NCBI GenBank assembly: GCA_900696525.1
Contig: CAADGL010000015.1
Coordinates: 62,001-126,000 of the forward strand
Length of the DNA stretch: 64,000 nt
Direction: 5' to 3'
DNA from: an uncultured Planctomycetota bacterium
GTDB lineage: Bacteria > Planctomycetota > Phycisphaerae > UBA1845 > Fen-1342
In this document: one piece after another, positions 16,343 to 25,026 of the stretch
How the letters are laid out: each line of letters starts with the position of its first letter
Numbering within the stretch: position 1 is the first letter of the stretch
Notes under the pieces: model-generated
What the model was told of the DNA's origin: nothing
Database searches by the model: none
The model's input: only the letters and a program-made list of their open reading frames with translations
Program-made: the position numbers and the translations under genes

Positions 16343-17263
16343 TCAGGCGTCCAGGCGCGCGTCCCGCCTTGGCGCCCGGCGCCAGCCGTTCTGCCTCGCC
16401 CGCCCCGGACCCACGATGTTGGCGAACGGCTCGAAACAGCCGGAGACCTGCGAGTACGGGTGGACGATGGCGCCCAGGCCGATCGTCGTTTTCGGCAGGA
16501 TCAGCGACGCAAAGCCCACGGATGCGTAGTCCCCGATCGTGACCGGCCCCTCCACGATGTTCTGCATTTCCGGCGGCGGCATGTGCGAGAGGCTCACGAG
16601 CTGGCCCGGGTGCTTCGCATGCAGCGCGCTCGTCGTCGCGCTGTAGATGTGCACGAGCCCCTGCACCGACACGAAGTCCCCGATCGTCACGCCGCCCCGG
16701 CCGGCGATGTTCGTCCGCGGGCCGATGTGCGTGTAGTCGCCGATCACGATCCGCCCGTGCTGGCCCTGGCCCGCCTCGCCGGCGATCAGTCGCGCATGCG
16801 TATCGAGGTGCACGCACGAGCCGATCTCGACGCCTCCAGGACCCCAGATATCCACGCCGCGGTCGATGAGCGTGTCCTGGCCCAGCCGCCGCAGCCGCGC
16901 TTTCCAGTAGCAGGCGCGCACAAAGAACCCGACGCTGCCGCGCTTGAAGCCGTACGCGAGGGCTTCCATGCCCCAGCTCAGCAGCGGAATCAGCGACAGC
17001 CCCATCAGCAGCGCCTGCGCCGCGGCCATCAACCCGCGCACCACTCCCGCCGCCGCGCGCCAGCCCGGCGTGACGATGACGTCGCCCGGCCGGCCGTATT
17101 TGCCCTGCAACACGCGCAGCACGAACGCCTCGCTGTAGACCAGCCAGCCGGCCGGCGGCACCGGCTTCGGCAAGATCAGCCAGCCGCGGCGCACCTGCTC
17201 GGCGTCGTCGTTGAGCGCTTGAGCGGTTGACGCTGAAGGCGTTGTCCGGGTTTCGTCGTTCAT
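16343..17263 (-). CDS. Left-handed beta-helix (hexapeptide) acyltransferase
   Basis: 306 residues from the ATG at 17263. A hydrophobic segment lies near 75-100. It is followed by imperfect hexapeptide repeats (GVEIGSCVHLDTHARLI, IVIGDYTHIGPRTNIAG, GVTIGDFVSVQGLVHIYS, PVTIGDYASVGFASLILPK) that build a beta-helix as in colanic acid or serine acetyltransferases. The histidines in HIGP and VHIYS are candidate active-site residues. The acceptor is unknown; surface polysaccharide modification is an inference. It follows the gene at 17274-18254 by ten bases and is probably co-transcribed. Confidence 0.75.
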   Translation of the reverse strand: MNDETRTTPSASTAQALNDDAEQVRRGWLILPKPVPPAGWLVYSEAFVLRVLQGKYGRPGDVIVTPGWRAAAGVVRGLMAAAQALLMGLSLIPLLSWGMEALAYGFKRGSVGFFVRACYWKARLRRLGQDTLIDRGVDIWGPGGVEIGSCVHLDTHARLIAGEAGQGQHGRIVIGDYTHIGPRTNIAGRGGVTIGDFVSVQGLVHIYSATTSALHAKHPGQLVSLSHMPPPEMQNIVEGPVTIGDYASVGFASLILPKTTIGLGAIVHPYSQVSGCFEPFANIVGPGRARQNGWRRAPRRDARLDA

Positions 17264-17273
17264 CGCTCGAAGC

Positions 17274-18254
17274 CTATCGGTCCGCCCGCGAGCCGGCCAG
17301 CCGGCCGGCCAACGCGCCTTCGACCCGCCGCACCTCGCGCAGCGCCGCGACCATGCTGGCGCGGGCCCCCGCCTGGCCCGCCGACGCGCTACCTTCCTCG
17401 CCGGCCGAGCCCACCGCCAGCAGCGCATCGGCCGCGAGCTGGCCGGCGCTCAGCCACGCCCGGCAGAGCTCGCCCGCCGCGCCGCGCACGGCGCCGGCCG
17501 TTTCGCTGAGCCACGCGCAGAGACCGCGCCGCGCGGCGGCCATACCGGCGGCGAGCGACGCCAGCTCGCCGGCCGTGATCACGGAGCCTGACCGGGTGAT
17601 GGCGTCGCACATGGCGTCACAGGCGCGCCCGCCCGTTTCGACGCCGCCCGCTTCGTCATCTGCGCCGTCGCTCCAGAATCGCGCGGCTGAACGCGCCGCG
17701 ACGCGGAAGAGAACGTCGGGCGCGAGGCGGGCGGCGTGCGGCGGCACGCAGGCCTCCACCACGTAGACCTGGTGCGCCGGCCCGGTCAGCGGCAGCGGCT
17801 GCCCACCGTGCAGCAGCGTGTGCCCGACCACCATCAAACCGCGCACATCAACGATCACGCCCCAGAAGTTCTCGCGCGGCGCCGGCCAGCCGCGCCACGC
17901 CAGCAGCATCTGCCCGTGGTCGCACGCGCGGGCGATCAGCGGCACGTAACTGTCGCGGAAGTGGCCCGCGAACTCCGCCGACCCGCGCAGGTTATGCGCG
18001 GCGGGCCGAGGATGCAGCTCGCGCAGGCGCAGGCCGTAGAGCTCGGCGGCGGCCCGCAGGTTCAGGTCGCGTGCGAGGTGGCCCCAGGCCGTCGGCGGCT
18101 CCGTCGCGTCGAACGTGCAGGCGTTGCCGAGGCCCAGGACGGCCACGAGCTCTTCGTACGGGCGCGTCACGCCGAAGCTGGCCAGCACGGCCCGCAGGCT
18201 GACAGCCAGCGACTCGCCCGTGTGAGGCCCCTCGACCCAGTGCGGCTGAAGCAT
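17274..18254 (-). CDS. Hypothetical protein, possible papain-like N-terminal domain
   Basis: 326 residues, not recognised. The N-terminal half (1-175) has mixed alpha/beta character with Trp/His-rich segments (NFWGVIVDVRGLMVVGHTLLHG), loosely like C39/BtrH-type domains, though no catalytic Cys-His pair can be asserted. The C-terminal 130 residues are Ala-rich and helical. No signal peptide. It is followed ten bases later by the acyltransferase gene, which suggests an operon. Codon use matches the neighbours, so it is taken as real. Confidence 0.55.
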   Translation of the reverse strand: MLQPHWVEGPHTGESLAVSLRAVLASFGVTRPYEELVAVLGLGNACTFDATEPPTAWGHLARDLNLRAAAELYGLRLRELHPRPAAHNLRGSAEFAGHFRDSYVPLIARACDHGQMLLAWRGWPAPRENFWGVIVDVRGLMVVGHTLLHGGQPLPLTGPAHQVYVVEACVPPHAARLAPDVLFRVAARSAARFWSDGADDEAGGVETGGRACDAMCDAITRSGSVITAGELASLAAGMAAARRGLCAWLSETAGAVRGAAGELCRAWLSAGQLAADALLAVGSAGEEGSASAGQAGARASMVAALREVRRVEGALAGRLAGSRADR

Positions 18255-18399
18255 TCGCGCTCCCGTGCGCGACCATTGTAGCGCCCCGGCCCGGCGGGCG
18301 AGAGCCGAAGACGCCGTTTTGCCGATAGGCCAGCAGGCCGTGGCTGCACCGCGCGGATCACGTTGCGGCGAGCGCCGTCGGCGTCAGCGGAGCGTACTC

Positions 18400-18639
18400 A
18401 TGAGCGTTGAACGGTCGGGCAGGGCGTCGTATTTGCGCCGGCATGCGCCGGCTTGGGCCGCACTGGCCGCGACGGCGGCACTGTGCGGCGGCTGCAACGA
18501 GGACGAGGCGCTGCGCGCCTTTCGCGACGCGGCCGCGTCGAGCCTTCAGAGCGGGCTGACCTCGATCGCCAGCGGCGTGATCGACGGCGCCTTCGCCGTC
18601 TTCGAGCTGGGCTCCGACCAGAGCGCCGGCGGCGGTTGA
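18400..18639 (+). CDS. Small lipoprotein-like protein
   Basis: 79 residues: a basic start, a hydrophobic stretch (WAALAATAALCGGC) and a Cys followed by NEDE, which resembles a lipoprotein signal with a poor lipobox (Cys at -3). The mature part is a short amphipathic segment of about 45 residues (FRDAAASSLQSGLTSIASG). It ends two bases before the convergent gene at 18642. A similarly sized lipoprotein lies at 36895-37128. Function unknown. Confidence 0.5.
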   Translation: MSVERSGRASYLRRHAPAWAALAATAALCGGCNEDEALRAFRDAAASSLQSGLTSIASGVIDGAFAVFELGSDQSAGGG

Positions 18640-18641
18640 CG

Positions 18642-19244
18642 CTAGCCGCCGCTGGCCGCGGCGCCGGGCGGCGCCGAGGCGGCCAGCAGGCGCGCCACGT
18701 CGCCGCGGCGGAAGCTCACGACCGCCCAGACGAGAATCGCCGCCGTGTAGTGGCTTCCCGGCGTCTCGACCAGCGCGCCGTGAACAGTCGCGAGGGCGGC
18801 GCGCCGGCCTTCCGACAATCGCGGCGCCGCCTGCTCGAACATCGTCCACAGCTTCAGTTGCGTGCGCAGCGTCACGTACCCGCACATCAGCACCAGCCCC
18901 ACGCCCACCGCGACGAGCAAGCGCCTGCGAGGCAGCGGCGTCGCCAGCGCCAGCGCCAGGAACGACGCCAGCGGCGCCCACATCAGCTCGCGCAGCGAGT
19001 AGCTGACCTCGCCTTTCATGCGCCCGGCCGCCGCGGTCAAGCGGGCCTGCACTTCGCGATCCTCCGGCGCGGGCCGCAGCGCCGTCAGCCGCACCGTCCC
19101 GTAGCTTCCGAAGCGCTGAAACAGCAGGTTGCCGACGGCGCAATACGGCGGCGTGAGGGCGTGACGCGCGGCCGGCCAGAGCGACACGAGGAGCGCATAC
19201 ACGGCGACGGCAAGCAGCAACGAGCAGATGATCCTACGCCACAC
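18642..19244 (-). CDS. Exosortase H-associated membrane protein (probable)
   Basis: 200 residues with an N-terminal hydrophobic helix, a large hydrophilic loop (about 35-100) and two or three further hydrophobic segments (PLASFLALALATP, LLVAVGVGLVLMCG, HYTAAILVWAVVSF). It overlaps the exosortase gene by 11 bases, so the two are translated together. A membrane partner of this size and layout commonly accompanies XrtH. The assignment rests mostly on position and topology, not on motifs. Confidence 0.6.
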   Translation of the reverse strand: MWRRIICSLLLAVAVYALLVSLWPAARHALTPPYCAVGNLLFQRFGSYGTVRLTALRPAPEDREVQARLTAAAGRMKGEVSYSLRELMWAPLASFLALALATPLPRRRLLVAVGVGLVLMCGYVTLRTQLKLWTMFEQAAPRLSEGRRAALATVHGALVETPGSHYTAAILVWAVVSFRRGDVARLLAASAPPGAAASGG

Positions 19245-19860
19245 GCGGGTCCAACCGCTTTCGCGCCGGGCGGGTGGCCCACACGGCCCACGCGATCCAC
19301 AGCGTCAACGCGATGATGATGAACGCCGGCTGCCACACGTCGACGTGGGCCGTCTCGAACGCGCTCGGCCAGTACACGCCGACGTAATACAGCGACACGA
19401 TCCGCAGCAGGTTCACCAGCGCCAGCGCGACGATGCCGCCCACGACGCCCACGACCCGCGCCAGCAACGACGCCGGAAACGCGACCGCCGCCGCCGCGAA
19501 GAGCACCGACGGCTCAATGGCTTCGCACCCGCGCCGGATCTGGACGGCGAAGCGCGGCGTGCTGAGGTTGGCGCCGCTGGCGGTGGCCTGCTCGCCGCAG
19601 AAGCGCAGCAGCGCCGCCGACCACGAGGCGTTCAGCTCCATGTACGCCGGGTAGAACCGCTGCTGAAAAAGGCTGGTCGCGCTGACGGCGTAGAACGCGC
19701 CCATCAGCACGACCAGCACGAGCACAAAACGCACGATCGGCCACTTCTGCCGCAGCCAATGGCGCCCGGGCGCTTCGGCGGTGCGGACGGTCGCCTCCTC
19801 CCCGCGCCCCGGGCCCGGGCGCTGCGGCTTCGCCCCCGATGGATGCTTGCGCCTGCTCAT
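19234..19860 (-). CDS. xrtH: Exosortase, XrtH type (IPTL-CTERM processing)
   Basis: 208 residues from the ATG at 19860, with a basic Pro-rich cytoplasmic tail of about 40 residues and about four membrane segments. The transpeptidase residues of the exosortase family are present: Cys112 in RRGCEAIEPSVL, Arg153 in NLLRIVSLYY and His172 in ETAHVDVWQ. The length and the GCEAIEP variant fit exosortase H, which cleaves IPTL-CTERM tails. Two candidate substrates are in this window (3118-4965 and the fragment at 29326-29607). Translationally linked to the downstream membrane protein. Confidence 0.82.
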   Translation of the reverse strand: MSRRKHPSGAKPQRPGPGRGEEATVRTAEAPGRHWLRQKWPIVRFVLVLVVLMGAFYAVSATSLFQQRFYPAYMELNASWSAALLRFCGEQATASGANLSTPRFAVQIRRGCEAIEPSVLFAAAAVAFPASLLARVVGVVGGIVALALVNLLRIVSLYYVGVYWPSAFETAHVDVWQPAFIIIALTLWIAWAVWATRPARKRLDPRVA

Positions 19861-19892
19861 GCGAGGCACTCGTGCGCTTCGCGCCGGCGGGC

Positions 19893-20309
19893 CTAGTCCT
19901 TGAGCGGCACGCCGCGCGCGTCCCGGTCCATCGACCCGACCAGCAGCAGGATGCCCTCGATGAAGCCCCACAACCCGCCCGCGCCGCACGTCACGGCCGT
20001 CACCAGGATCTGTAGCAGACCGATCCCCACGAATCCGAGGTAGAAGCGGTGTACGCCCAGGCTGCCGAGAACGATGCCCAGGATCCCGGCCACGATCTTC
20101 GACTTCTGCTCGACCGGCGCCAGCGGCCCGTGGCCAGGCGCCGCACCGTAGACGGGCGGAGCGCCGTACGCAGGCGGCGCGCCGTGGGCATTCGGCGGTG
20201 CTCCGTAGCCGCTCGGCGGCGCGCCCGGCGCGCCCGCCGCCGCCGCACCGCACCGGTAGCAGATCGAATCGCCGGTGCTGAGCTGGGCGCCACAGTTGCG
20301 ACAGAACAT
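19893..20309 (-). CDS. Zinc-ribbon and TM2-domain membrane protein
   Basis: 138 residues. A zinc ribbon at the N-terminus (MFCRNCGAQLSTGDSICYRCG) is followed by a Pro/Gly/Tyr-rich linker with GAPP repeats (25-62) and a TM2 domain of two membrane helices joined by a short turn (LGVHRFYLGFVGIGLLQ, GLWGFIEGILLLVGSMD). TM2 proteins are widespread and their role is unclear. It ends 32 bases upstream of xrtH on the same strand and may share its transcript. Confidence 0.85.
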   Translation of the reverse strand: MFCRNCGAQLSTGDSICYRCGAAAAGAPGAPPSGYGAPPNAHGAPPAYGAPPVYGAAPGHGPLAPVEQKSKIVAGILGIVLGSLGVHRFYLGFVGIGLLQILVTAVTCGAGGLWGFIEGILLLVGSMDRDARGVPLKD

Positions 20310-20511
20310 GACGTGCCCTCAAATGGCGGCCGATCCTGCATGCCTGCTTGGTGGCCCACGTACCGCGGTGTATTCTGCTGTCCGCGGCGCATATTCGCAA
20401 GCGCGTCCGCGGCCCGGCGACATTCGCCGCCGCCCCGCCGCCTGCGGGTGGCCCGCGATGGTGTAGAATCGGCAGGTCGTCTGCGCGGCGCGCGGCGGAC
20501 CGGAGTGCGCC

Positions 20512-21699
20512 ATGAAGATCCTGGTCGCATGCACACTGCCCGACTGGGCGCTCGACGAGCTGCGCGGCCTCGGCGCCGAGCTCGTCGACGTCGTCGCCGT
20601 GCCGCCCGAGAAGCTGGCGCGTCACATCAAGGGCGTCGCCATCCTGATCGTCGATCGCCGCCGCGTCGCGCCCGAGGTCATCGCCGCCGGTGACAGCCTC
20701 CAGATGATCGTCCGCGCCGGCGCCTATTGCTCCAACATCGCCGTGGACGACGCCTCGACGCAGGGCATCTTCGTCGCCAACTGCCCGCACCGCGACGCCG
20801 CCGCCGTCGCCGAGTTCGCCCTGGGCCTGGCCATCGCCCTCGATCGCCGAATCACCGAGAACGCGGCCGCCGTGCGCTCGGGACAGCCCTGGCGCCCGGA
20901 CCAGAGCGATGCACGCGGGCTGGCGGAGCGCACGCTGGGAATCCTGGGCTTCGGTCCGGCGGGGCGCGACATCGTGACGCTGGCGCAGGCGTTTCGCATG
21001 CGCGTCATCGCCTGGACGCCGGCACTCGAGGCCCAGTCGGCGCCGGGCGTCGAGTTCTGCGCCTTCCCGCGCGAGCTGGCCCGCCGGTCCGACATCGTCT
21101 GCGTGCACGGATTTCAGGAGACCTACGACCAGCCGCTGATCGACGCCGAGTTCGTCCAGAACATGAGACCGGCCAGCCTGCTCGTCCACGTCGGCGCCCC
21201 GTCGGTGCTCGATGAGCCGGCGGTCGTGGCCGCCGTTCGCGAGGGCCGCATCCGCGTGGCGTCGGACGTGCACTTGGCCGCCGGTGAAACGGCGCGCGTC
21301 AAGTCGCGGCTGGTCGACGTGGCCGACGCGATCGTCACGCAGCGCCTCGCCGGAGCCACCGAGCAGGCGCGTTCCGCCGTGGCGCGCGAGGTCGTGCGCA
21401 TCGTGCGACACTTCCTGATCTCGGGCGAGGTGCTCAACGCCGTCAACCTGCTGGAGCGCAGCCCGGCCACCTGGCAGCTCGTGCTGCGCCTGCGCGACAC
21501 CGTCGGGGTCATGGCCGCGATCATGGACGCCATCCGCACCGACGGCGTCAACGCGGAGGAGATCTCCAGCCGCGTCTTCTCCGGGGCCCGAGCGGCCTGG
21601 TGCAGCATCGCACTCGACGAACGCCCGGGAAACGACACGCTGGACGCTATCCGGCGCCTGCCCGGCGTGCTACACTTGGAACTTCGCGCGGTCGTATAG
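20512..21699 (+). CDS. D-2-hydroxyacid dehydrogenase/PGDH-like protein lacking catalytic residues
   Basis: 395 residues with SerA-like layout: a split substrate domain, a Rossmann domain with GxGxxG at Gly146/148/151 (LGFGPAGRD), and a C-terminal ACT-like domain from about residue 320 (RLRDTVGVMAAIMDAIR). The usual catalytic Arg in an ARG-type motif reads HVGAPSVLDE here, with Ala229 in that place. The usual catalytic His in TPHxGxST reads TQRLAGATEQA, with Arg278. The dehydrogenase reaction is therefore doubtful; a regulatory or altered function is inferred. Confidence 0.75.
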   Translation: MKILVACTLPDWALDELRGLGAELVDVVAVPPEKLARHIKGVAILIVDRRRVAPEVIAAGDSLQMIVRAGAYCSNIAVDDASTQGIFVANCPHRDAAAVAEFALGLAIALDRRITENAAAVRSGQPWRPDQSDARGLAERTLGILGFGPAGRDIVTLAQAFRMRVIAWTPALEAQSAPGVEFCAFPRELARRSDIVCVHGFQETYDQPLIDAEFVQNMRPASLLVHVGAPSVLDEPAVVAAVREGRIRVASDVHLAAGETARVKSRLVDVADAIVTQRLAGATEQARSAVAREVVRIVRHFLISGEVLNAVNLLERSPATWQLVLRLRDTVGVMAAIMDAIRTDGVNAEEISSRVFSGARAAWCSIALDERPGNDTLDAIRRLPGVLHLELRAVV

Positions 21700-21767
21700 G
21701 AAACCCTTGGCTGTTAATCGAGCGTTTGCGAAACCGCGACCCAGCGGGCGGGTATAAGCGGGGGAAC

Positions 21768-22814
21768 ATGGTCAAGTCGCGTTATCCTGGCTTCGGGCGG
21801 GCCGTGATTGCCACGCTCTGTCTCCTGAGCACCTGCGGCGCGCTCGGCCAGACATCGGGAGCGCGCACAGAAGCCTCGGATTCCAGCTTCCGGGCCGAGG
21901 TCTCTAGTCTCCGGCCGATATATCGCCCCGGTGAGCCCGTCGTCGCGAGGCTCACCCTCGTCAACACCACCGACCTGGTCGCCGAGCTTTCCGCGCAGGA
22001 TCGCGGCGAGCACCCCGACGCCGTCGGCCTGGCCAGCTCGCTTGTGTACGGCGGCGAGCACGACCCGGCACTGTTCATCGCCTACGAGGAGGAGCCACCC
22101 ACGCCGATACTGCGCCCGGCCAGCCCGGATGAGCCGGCGACGGAGCGGACCGTCCGCGTCGGGCCGCGGGGCGTGATCGGCGCCGAGATCGACCTGACGG
22201 CGCTGCACCGCGGGCTGCGTTACTCCGGCGAGTATCGAATCGAGTGGCGGCCGCTGGGCGGGCGATTCGGTACGGCCCGCGCGGCGTTCCGCGTCGAGCA
22301 GCGCCAGGGCGTGGTGATCGTGACCGACCTGGGACGCATCACGTTCACGCTTGCCTACGACGACGCCCCGCTCAACGTCGCGAACTTCCTCGAGCTCGTA
22401 CGCAGCGGGTTCTACGAGGGCAAGACCTTCCATCGTCTCATTCCCGGGTTCCTCCTGCAAGGCGGCTGTCCGCACGGCACCGGCCGCGGCACGCGACCCG
22501 ACGGCAAGACCGTGCCAGCCGAACTCACGGGCCGCCCGTTCGAACTGGGCACGCTGGCCATGGCCCACAAGCCTAACGATCTCAACTCCGCCAGTTGCCA
22601 GTTCTTCATCAGTCTCGGCCGCAACCCGGAGCTCGACGGCCAATACTCGATCATCGGCCAGGCCAGCGACGACGAAAGCCTGCGCACGCTGGCGAAGCTC
22701 TCGCAGGTGAAGGTCGTCGGCGACCGGCCCGCCCGGACCATGGTCATCACCAACGTCCGCCTCGTGCCCGAGGCGCGCGTCACCGGCCGGTCCGAAGCCG
22801 CACTGCCGCCCTGA
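21768..22814 (+). CDS. Secreted cyclophilin-type peptidyl-prolyl isomerase
   Basis: 348 residues from the ATG at 21768, preceded by GGGGGA. A signal peptide (1-25, STCGALGQ) is followed by a beta domain (about 35-175: SSLRPIYRPGEPVVARLTL, resembling BsuPI or intracellular-proteinase-inhibitor folds). A cyclophilin domain then runs to about residue 335. Its PPIase signature includes FHRLIPGFLLQGGCPHG, MAHKPNDLNSASCQFFI and LDGQYSIIGQ. It would assist folding of exported proteins. The next gene is 65 bases downstream. Confidence 0.87.
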   Translation: MVKSRYPGFGRAVIATLCLLSTCGALGQTSGARTEASDSSFRAEVSSLRPIYRPGEPVVARLTLVNTTDLVAELSAQDRGEHPDAVGLASSLVYGGEHDPALFIAYEEEPPTPILRPASPDEPATERTVRVGPRGVIGAEIDLTALHRGLRYSGEYRIEWRPLGGRFGTARAAFRVEQRQGVVIVTDLGRITFTLAYDDAPLNVANFLELVRSGFYEGKTFHRLIPGFLLQGGCPHGTGRGTRPDGKTVPAELTGRPFELGTLAMAHKPNDLNSASCQFFISLGRNPELDGQYSIIGQASDDESLRTLAKLSQVKVVGDRPARTMVITNVRLVPEARVTGRSEAALPP

Positions 22815-22879
22815 TGGTCCGGACGCGGCGACGACCCCCCGGAGGCAGAAATACGTCCAGCAGGCAGGATCCAAATCCG

Positions 22880-23725
22880 ATGAGCTACATCGCTGCCAAA
22901 GACCCCGCCGAGTTCGCCTTCGCCCGCATCCTCTACGAGAAGCACGCCCGCCAGCCCGGCCGCGCCACCGTCACCATCAACCGGCCCGACGTCTACAACG
23001 CCTTCGACTTCCAGACCCTCCGCGAGATGGCCGCCGCCTTTCTCGACGCCGCACACGACGACTCGGTTGCCGTCCTGGTCCTCACCGGCGCCGGCGACAG
23101 GGCCTTCTGCACCGGCGCCGACCTGAAAGAGCAGCAGCAGCACTGCGTCGGCAGCCCCCAGACCTACTGGAAGTGGATGGGCGCGTTCATCGACGCCCAC
23201 GACCGCCTCCGCAACATCGGCAAGCCCACCGTCGCCCGGCTCAACGGCCTGACCGTCGGCGGCGGAAACGAGTTCAACATGGCCTGCGACCTGGCCGTCG
23301 CCGCCGACGACATCTACATCCGCCAGGTCGGCACCGCCCGCGGCAGCGTCCCCGCCGGGGGCGCCACCCAGTGGCTGCCGCTGATCGTCGGCGACCGGCG
23401 GGCGCGGGAGATCCTGTTTCTGTGCGAGGAGATCCCGGCGGCCAAGGCGCTCGAATGGGGGCTGGTGAACCAGGTCGTGCCGCGTGAGAAACTCGACGAG
23501 GCCGTGGATGCGATGTGCGTCAAGCTTATCAACAAACTCCCGGGCTGCATCCGCTACACCAAGCAGCAGCTCAACTTCTGGCGCGATTTTTCGTGGAGCA
23601 TGACGATCGGCCACGCGCGCGACTGGCTGGCGCTGAACAACCTGACGTTCGAGACGCAGGAGGGCATCGCGGCGTTTAACGAAAAGCGGCCGGTCGATTA
23701 CGATCGTGTACGTCGCGGCGGCTAG
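22880..23725 (+). CDS. Enoyl-CoA hydratase/isomerase family protein
   Basis: 281 residues from the ATG at 22880 with AGGAT nearby. The crotonase fold is clear: INRPDVYNAFDFQTL, an oxyanion-hole pair at AFCTGADLKEQ and NGLTVGGGNEFNMACDLAVAADD, and TARGSVPAGGATQWLPLIVG. It acts on an acyl-CoA substrate that cannot be named. The helix 9 region is typical. Its last codons (EKRPVDYDRVRRGG) contain a 29-bp sequence repeated at 25738-25766, where the reading continues RIRRETM before a stop. The original end of this gene may therefore be the downstream copy. Confidence 0.85.
   Translation: MSYIAAKDPAEFAFARILYEKHARQPGRATVTINRPDVYNAFDFQTLREMAAAFLDAAHDDSVAVLVLTGAGDRAFCTGADLKEQQQHCVGSPQTYWKWMGAFIDAHDRLRNIGKPTVARLNGLTVGGGNEFNMACDLAVAADDIYIRQVGTARGSVPAGGATQWLPLIVGDRRAREILFLCEEIPAAKALEWGLVNQVVPREKLDEAVDAMCVKLINKLPGCIRYTKQQLNFWRDFSWSMTIGHARDWLALNNLTFETQEGIAAFNEKRPVDYDRVRRGG
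23679..23707 (+). repeat. 29-bp direct repeat, left copy (inside the hydratase gene end)
   Basis: Identical over 29 bases to 25738-25766. It encodes EKRPVDYDR near the end of the enoyl-CoA hydratase. The two copies bracket the ATPase/TOPRIM pair. Confidence 0.9.
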
Positions 23726-23766
23726 GCGGGTGTGCGCCCACTCCGCGGCCTCAAGTGGATGCGGCA

Positions 23767-25026
23767 ATGTTCACGCTCGTCGAGGCCCTGAACTTCCGGA
23801 GCTTGCGCTACGTCTCCCAGCCGCTGGAGCAACTTCATGTTCTCGTGGGACCGAATGCCAGCGGCAAGACGACCTTCCTGGACGTCGTATCATTCCTGAG
23901 CGACCTTGTCTCACTCGGTTTCGACGAAGCGGTCGCCAAGCGGACGTCCAACCTTCGCGAGATGTTCTGGAAACAAACCGGAGATCGCTTCGAGCTCGCA
24001 GTGGAGGTGCAAATCCCGGAGGAGAAGCGCCGGCTCCTGGCGGATGAGGAGTTTCGCTTCTTTCGATACGAAGTGCGCGTGGGAATCGACGAGACCACAA
24101 AGGAAAACGTCATCCAGCTTGAGATGGGTCGGCTGCGAAAGCAGCCCACCCAGAGACGCAGGGAAGGTCCAGTGCTCTTCCCAAGCCTGGGCAGCGTGCC
24201 GGAGTCGATCCTCGATGCTCGGAAACAAAAGGAAACCAAGGACGTTTTTACCAAGAAACCCGGACAGCGCGACAACTACTACCCGGAGACGCGCACGGAG
24301 TCCGGCGGCTGGATCCCGGCATTTCAGCTCGGCCCGCGGCGCTCTACGCTCGCCAACCTGCCCGAAGACGAGTCCCGTTTTCCAGTCGCGACCTGGTTCA
24401 AGCAGCTTCTCAGCGACGGCGTGCAGCAACTCGTCCTGAACAGTCTGCTGATCCGCCGCGCCAGCCCACCGGGTCAGACGCGCACGTTCAAGCCCGATGG
24501 GTCGAACCTGCCGTGGGTCATCAGCACGATCGAGGCGAACGGGGCCGATCGTCTCAAGGCCTGGGTCGCGCATCTCCGGACCGCGCTGCCAGACGTGACA
24601 TCGATCCGAACGATCGAGCGCCCTGAGGACAAGCACCGATATCTGGAGATTGAGTACCAGCCGGGATTTCGCGTGCCCTCGTGGATGGTCTCGGATGGGA
24701 CGCTGCGCCTGCTCGCGCTGACGTTGCCGGCCTACCTGCCCGGTTTTTCTGGAGTCCACCTGGTCGAAGAGCCCGAGAACGGCATTCACCCGCGCGCGGT
24801 TGAGACGATGTTCCAGTCGCTTTCGTCGGTCTACGGGGCGCAGATGCTCCTCGCCACGCACTCACCCGTCGTGCTGAGCCTGGTCCAGGCGGACAAGGTG
24901 CTTTGCTTCGCCAAAACGGAGGACGGTGCGACTGATATCGTGCGTGGCGATCGACATCCGCGATTGAAGCAGTGGCGAGGGGAGGAGAACCTCGGAGTCT
25001 TATTCGCAGGGGGCGTGCTCGGTTGA
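23767..25026 (+). CDS. AAA-family ATPase of OLD/RecF type (MAD3-like defence ATPase)
   Basis: 419 residues from the ATG at 23767; a GTG at 23755 is in frame. Walker A is GPNASGKT (28-35), right after a RecF/SMC-like opening (LVEALNFRSLRYV). The C-terminal half has VSDGTLRLLAL, the Walker B-like HLVEEPENGIHPRA and the switch LATHSPVVL. This is the layout of OLD, GajA and related defence ATPases. With its partner it resembles the MAD3/MAD4 pair of methylation-associated defence systems, from memory. No methyltransferase is adjacent. Its stop overlaps the next start (TTGA). Confidence 0.78.
   Translation: MFTLVEALNFRSLRYVSQPLEQLHVLVGPNASGKTTFLDVVSFLSDLVSLGFDEAVAKRTSNLREMFWKQTGDRFELAVEVQIPEEKRRLLADEEFRFFRYEVRVGIDETTKENVIQLEMGRLRKQPTQRRREGPVLFPSLGSVPESILDARKQKETKDVFTKKPGQRDNYYPETRTESGGWIPAFQLGPRRSTLANLPEDESRFPVATWFKQLLSDGVQQLVLNSLLIRRASPPGQTRTFKPDGSNLPWVISTIEANGADRLKAWVAHLRTALPDVTSIRTIERPEDKHRYLEIEYQPGFRVPSWMVSDGTLRLLALTLPAYLPGFSGVHLVEEPENGIHPRAVETMFQSLSSVYGAQMLLATHSPVVLSLVQADKVLCFAKTEDGATDIVRGDRHPRLKQWRGEENLGVLFAGGVLG

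Noticed and set aside
20464-20469. TAGAAT as a -10 box for the PGDH-like gene
   Set aside because: No acceptable -35 at 16-18 bases and no extended -10; too weak to list.
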